A DNA stretch of 6,977 bases, from positions 1 to 6,977 of the forward strand of contig CAJAYZ010000411.1 in the NCBI GenBank assembly GCA_903949225.1. The letters run 5' to 3'. This document shows, piece after piece, positions 5,080-6,977 of this stretch. The DNA is from an uncultured Planctomycetaceae bacterium (lineage in GTDB: Bacteria; Planctomycetota; Planctomycetia; Pirellulales; UBA1268). The notes below the pieces were generated by a model. The model saw only the letters and a program-made list of their open reading frames with translations, made no database searches and was not told where the DNA came from. Each line of letters opens with the position of its first letter. Within the stretch, counting starts at the first letter, position 1. The position numbers and the translations under genes are program-made.

Positions 5080-6339
5080 ATGGTGCGACGGGAAAAGGGG
5101 GCTGGGATGAGGGCCTTGGGGACGCTCGGAGCCGTGGCGGCGATGCTGGCGGTGGCGGCGTGGGCAATGACCGCTGCTGCCGCTCCCCCCGGCGTCGTCA
5201 TCGACTACCTGCCGGCGGAAGGGAGGCAGTATGTCGGGTCGCCGTCGATCGCAGAACTCCCCGACGGCACGCTCGTCGCGTCGCACGATCACTTTGGGCC
5301 GGGCAGTTCGGAATGGAAAAGCGCCGTCACGGCAGTGTTCTCGAGTGGCGACGGCGGCCTGACCTGGGAGCGAATCGCGACGATCGACGGCGCCTTCTGG
5401 TCGAACCTCTTTGTCCACTCAGACGCGCTGTGGCTGATGGGGCCGACCCACCACCACGGGCCGCTCGTCATCCGCCGCAGCGACGATGGTGGCCGGACGT
5501 GGACCGTGCCGGAGGACGCGCGGACCGGCCTGCTTGCCGAGGGGGCATGGCACACCGCGCCGATGCCGGTGCTCGAGCACGAAGGGAGACTTTGGCGCGC
5601 CGTCGAGGATGCCTCCGGCGGGACAGAGTGGGGGAAGCGCTACAGCCCGGTGATGCTCTCCGCGCCGGCGGGAAGCGATCTTCTCGATCGGGCGAATTGG
5701 CGCTTCACGAAGCCAGTGCCTCGCGATCCGGCTTGGCTCGATGGCCGCTTCGTCGGCTGGCTCGAGGGGAACGCCGTCGCCGATGCTGCCGGGAACATCC
5801 TCGACATCCTCCGCGTCGAGGCCGGTCCGCTCGCCCCCGGCGAAACCGAGCAGGCGGCGATCGTGACGGTGAGCGCCGACGGCGCCACGGCGGATTTCGA
5901 TCCGGCCATAGGGTTCATCCCATTTCCCGGTGGCTCCAAGAAGTTTGCCATCCGCCGCGATCCCGAGTCGCTCGCCGCGGGGAAGGCGCCGGTGTGGTGG
6001 TCGCTTGCGAGTGCTGCCCCGCCGATCCTCACCGGGAAGGGGAAGCCCGCCTCGGTGCGCAACACGCTTGTACTGCTCCGCTCGACGAACCTGCGCGACT
6101 GGGAACAGCTGAGCATTCTCCTCCATCATCCCGACGTCAGCCGGCACGCCTTCCAGTATGTCGACTGGATCGTCGACGGCGACGATCTCCTTGCTGTCAG
6201 CCGGACGGCGCACGACGACGGCGGGAGCGGGGCCCACAGCGCCCACGATGCGAACTTCCTCACCTTCCACCGGTTCGCCGGTTTCCGCGAGCGATCGCGG
6301 GCCTCGTCGGTCGTCGATCCGGCAACGCTCGGGTGGTGA
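5080..6339 (+). CDS. Exported sialidase-fold beta-propeller protein
   Basis: The 419-residue protein belongs to the sialidase (neuraminidase) superfamily. A signal peptide covers about residues 1-35 (MVRREK, then a hydrophobic stretch and TAAAA before PPGVV), so it is exported. Two Asp boxes, the hairpin turns of sialidase propellers, are clear: SGDGGLTW (89-96) and SDDGGRTW (134-141); TNLRDW further on is degenerate. PSIAELPDGTLVASHD (55-70) marks the first blade, and GWLEGNAV (226-233) and FQYVDWIVDGDDLL near the end match planctomycetal family members as I remember them. The usual sialidase Arg-Ile-Pro motif is not seen before the first Asp box (GSPSI instead), so true sialic acid hydrolysis is doubtful; another glycan or a binding role is possible. 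Start chosen on the GGAGGAG site. It follows the yidR-like gene by 22 bases and is probably cotranscribed. It ends 19 bases from the converging heme-protein gene. Confidence 0.88.
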   Translation: MVRREKGAGMRALGTLGAVAAMLAVAAWAMTAAAAPPGVVIDYLPAEGRQYVGSPSIAELPDGTLVASHDHFGPGSSEWKSAVTAVFSSGDGGLTWERIATIDGAFWSNLFVHSDALWLMGPTHHHGPLVIRRSDDGGRTWTVPEDARTGLLAEGAWHTAPMPVLEHEGRLWRAVEDASGGTEWGKRYSPVMLSAPAGSDLLDRANWRFTKPVPRDPAWLDGRFVGWLEGNAVADAAGNILDILRVEAGPLAPGETEQAAIVTVSADGATADFDPAIGFIPFPGGSKKFAIRRDPESLAAGKAPVWWSLASAAPPILTGKGKPASVRNTLVLLRSTNLRDWEQLSILLHHPDVSRHAFQYVDWIVDGDDLLAVSRTAHDDGGSGAHSAHDANFLTFHRFAGFRERSRASSVVDPATLGW

Positions 6340-6361
6340 GCCGGGGTGGGCTTGCGGCTCA
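6337..6361. terminator. Inverted repeat joining two converging stop codons
   Basis: TGAGCCG (6337-6343) pairs with CGGCTCA (6355-6361) around an 11-base loop. The left arm begins with the TGA stop of the sialidase-like gene and the right arm ends with the TGA stop of the - strand heme gene. Only 19 bases separate the two coding regions, so this is the sole place for an intergenic terminator. The 7-bp stem is short and lacks T tracts; a real terminating role is uncertain. Confidence 0.4.
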
Positions 6362-6977
6362 GGGCTCCATCAAAAACCGGAACAGATCGGCGACCTCGGC
6401 TTCATCGAGCCGCTCGAGGATCCCCTCCGGCATGAGCGACACGCCGCCGTCGATCACCTCTTCGACATCGTCCACGGGAATCGTTTCCTCGCCGGTCTGG
6501 GTGCGAAGGAGGAGCGTCTCGGCCGTGCGGCGGATGACGATGCCGGAGAGGACGCGGCCGTCGGCGACGACCACCTGCTTCATCCGGTAATCAGGGGAGA
6601 CCGTGGCGCTCGGCGTGACGATGTTCGCGAGGAGGTAGTCGAGGTCGCGTCGCCCCGACCCGGTGAGATCGGGGCCGAGGGAGCCCCCCTCGCCATGCAT
6701 CCGGTGGCAGGCGGCGCATTGCTTCTGCCACACGCTCCGCCCGGCCGCCGGATCGGCCGCCGCCAGTCGCTCGGGCCCGAGGCGGTCCTTCCAGGCGGCG
6801 ATCCGCTCGGGCCCCGCAGCCTCCCCGGGGCCGACGAGGGCGGCGACGCGGGCCCGGATCGCCGCGTCGCCGAGGCCGCCGATTTGACGGGTTAGGAGTG
6901 CTCCGAGCAGGTCGGGGGGGAGGTCGCCCCGTTCGATCGCGTCGAGGAGCACCGTGCCCCACTCCGCCCGCGAGGCG
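6359..6977 (-). CDS. PVC-type heme-binding CxxCH protein, C-terminal part (5' end outside window)
   Basis: Only the last 205 codons are visible; the frame is open to the right edge, so the start is missing. The segment is a c-type cytochrome module of the planctomycete/verrucomicrobial heme-binding family (TIGR02603 as I recall it). The heme attachment site CAACH is encoded at 6718-6704, in the context GRSVWQKQCAACHRMHGEGG. It is followed by SLGPDLTGSGRRDLDYLLAN, then VSPDYRMKQVVVADGRVLSG, an IPVDDVEEV block, and SLMPEGILERLDEAEVADLF, whose Met is the likely second axial heme ligand. These blocks and their order match the family closely. Full-length members are usually large exported proteins with an N-terminal propeller and helical repeats before this domain; the alanine-rich helical residues ahead of the heme site fit that. 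Likely role: periplasmic electron transfer coupled to oxidation of a sugar or similar substrate, which is inference. It converges on the sialidase-like gene. Confidence 0.93.
   Translation of the reverse strand, partial: ASRAEWGTVLLDAIERGDLPPDLLGALLTRQIGGLGDAAIRARVAALVGPGEAAGPERIAAWKDRLGPERLAAADPAAGRSVWQKQCAACHRMHGEGGSLGPDLTGSGRRDLDYLLANIVTPSATVSPDYRMKQVVVADGRVLSGIVIRRTAETLLLRTQTGEETIPVDDVEEVIDGGVSLMPEGILERLDEAEVADLFRFLMEP

Noticed and set aside
3636..5201. Long - strand open frame (521 codons) opposite the yidR-like gene
   Set aside because: It is a chance frame from strong codon bias; the + strand product aligns along its length with DUF3748 landmarks.
5076..6590. + strand 504-codon frame overlapping the sialidase-like gene
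   Set aside because: Arg-rich with no domain, and it runs through the end of the sialidase gene into the opposing heme gene; the neighbouring frame has Asp boxes and a signal peptide.

Overview
The window looks like ordinary chromosome of a GC-rich member of the Planctomycetota, most likely a Pirellulales-type bacterium. Three things point there: an exported acidic protein ending in an SLA1-homology (SHD1)-like domain, the C-terminus of a PVC-type heme-binding CxxCH protein, and a lipid-free exported sialidase-fold protein of the kind abundant in this phylum. Third codon positions are strongly G/C in every gene. This lineage call rests on remembered families, not on a search.

Layout from left to right: (1) an edge region and a hairpin-bearing leader; (2) pgk, phosphoglycerate kinase, on the + strand; (3) a perfect 15-bp hairpin shared by two converging genes; (4) on the - strand, a 513-residue secreted protein with a signal peptide, a His-rich start, a low-complexity acidic middle containing a six-copy 18-bp repeat, and a C-terminal SHD1-like domain; (5) a 625-base divergent intergenic region with no convincing gene but several hairpins, one of them a good intrinsic terminator facing the - strand with no known gene in front of it; (6) on the + strand, a YidR/DUF3748 beta-propeller gene followed 22 bases later by an exported sialidase-like beta-propeller gene, almost certainly one operon; (7) converging on these, the 3' part of a - strand cytochrome-c-type heme protein that runs off the right edge.

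Functionally, pgk is central glycolysis. The yidR-like and sialidase-like pair may work together on a glycan or sugar-derived substrate, one protein cytoplasmic and one exported, but the chemistry is not shown by the sequence. The SHD1 protein and the heme protein are typical planctomycetal envelope or periplasmic proteins of unknown substrate. I found no CRISPR array, insertion sequence, phage gene, tRNA, rRNA or defence system. The most open question is whether the 3359-3740 stretch makes an unannotated small RNA.
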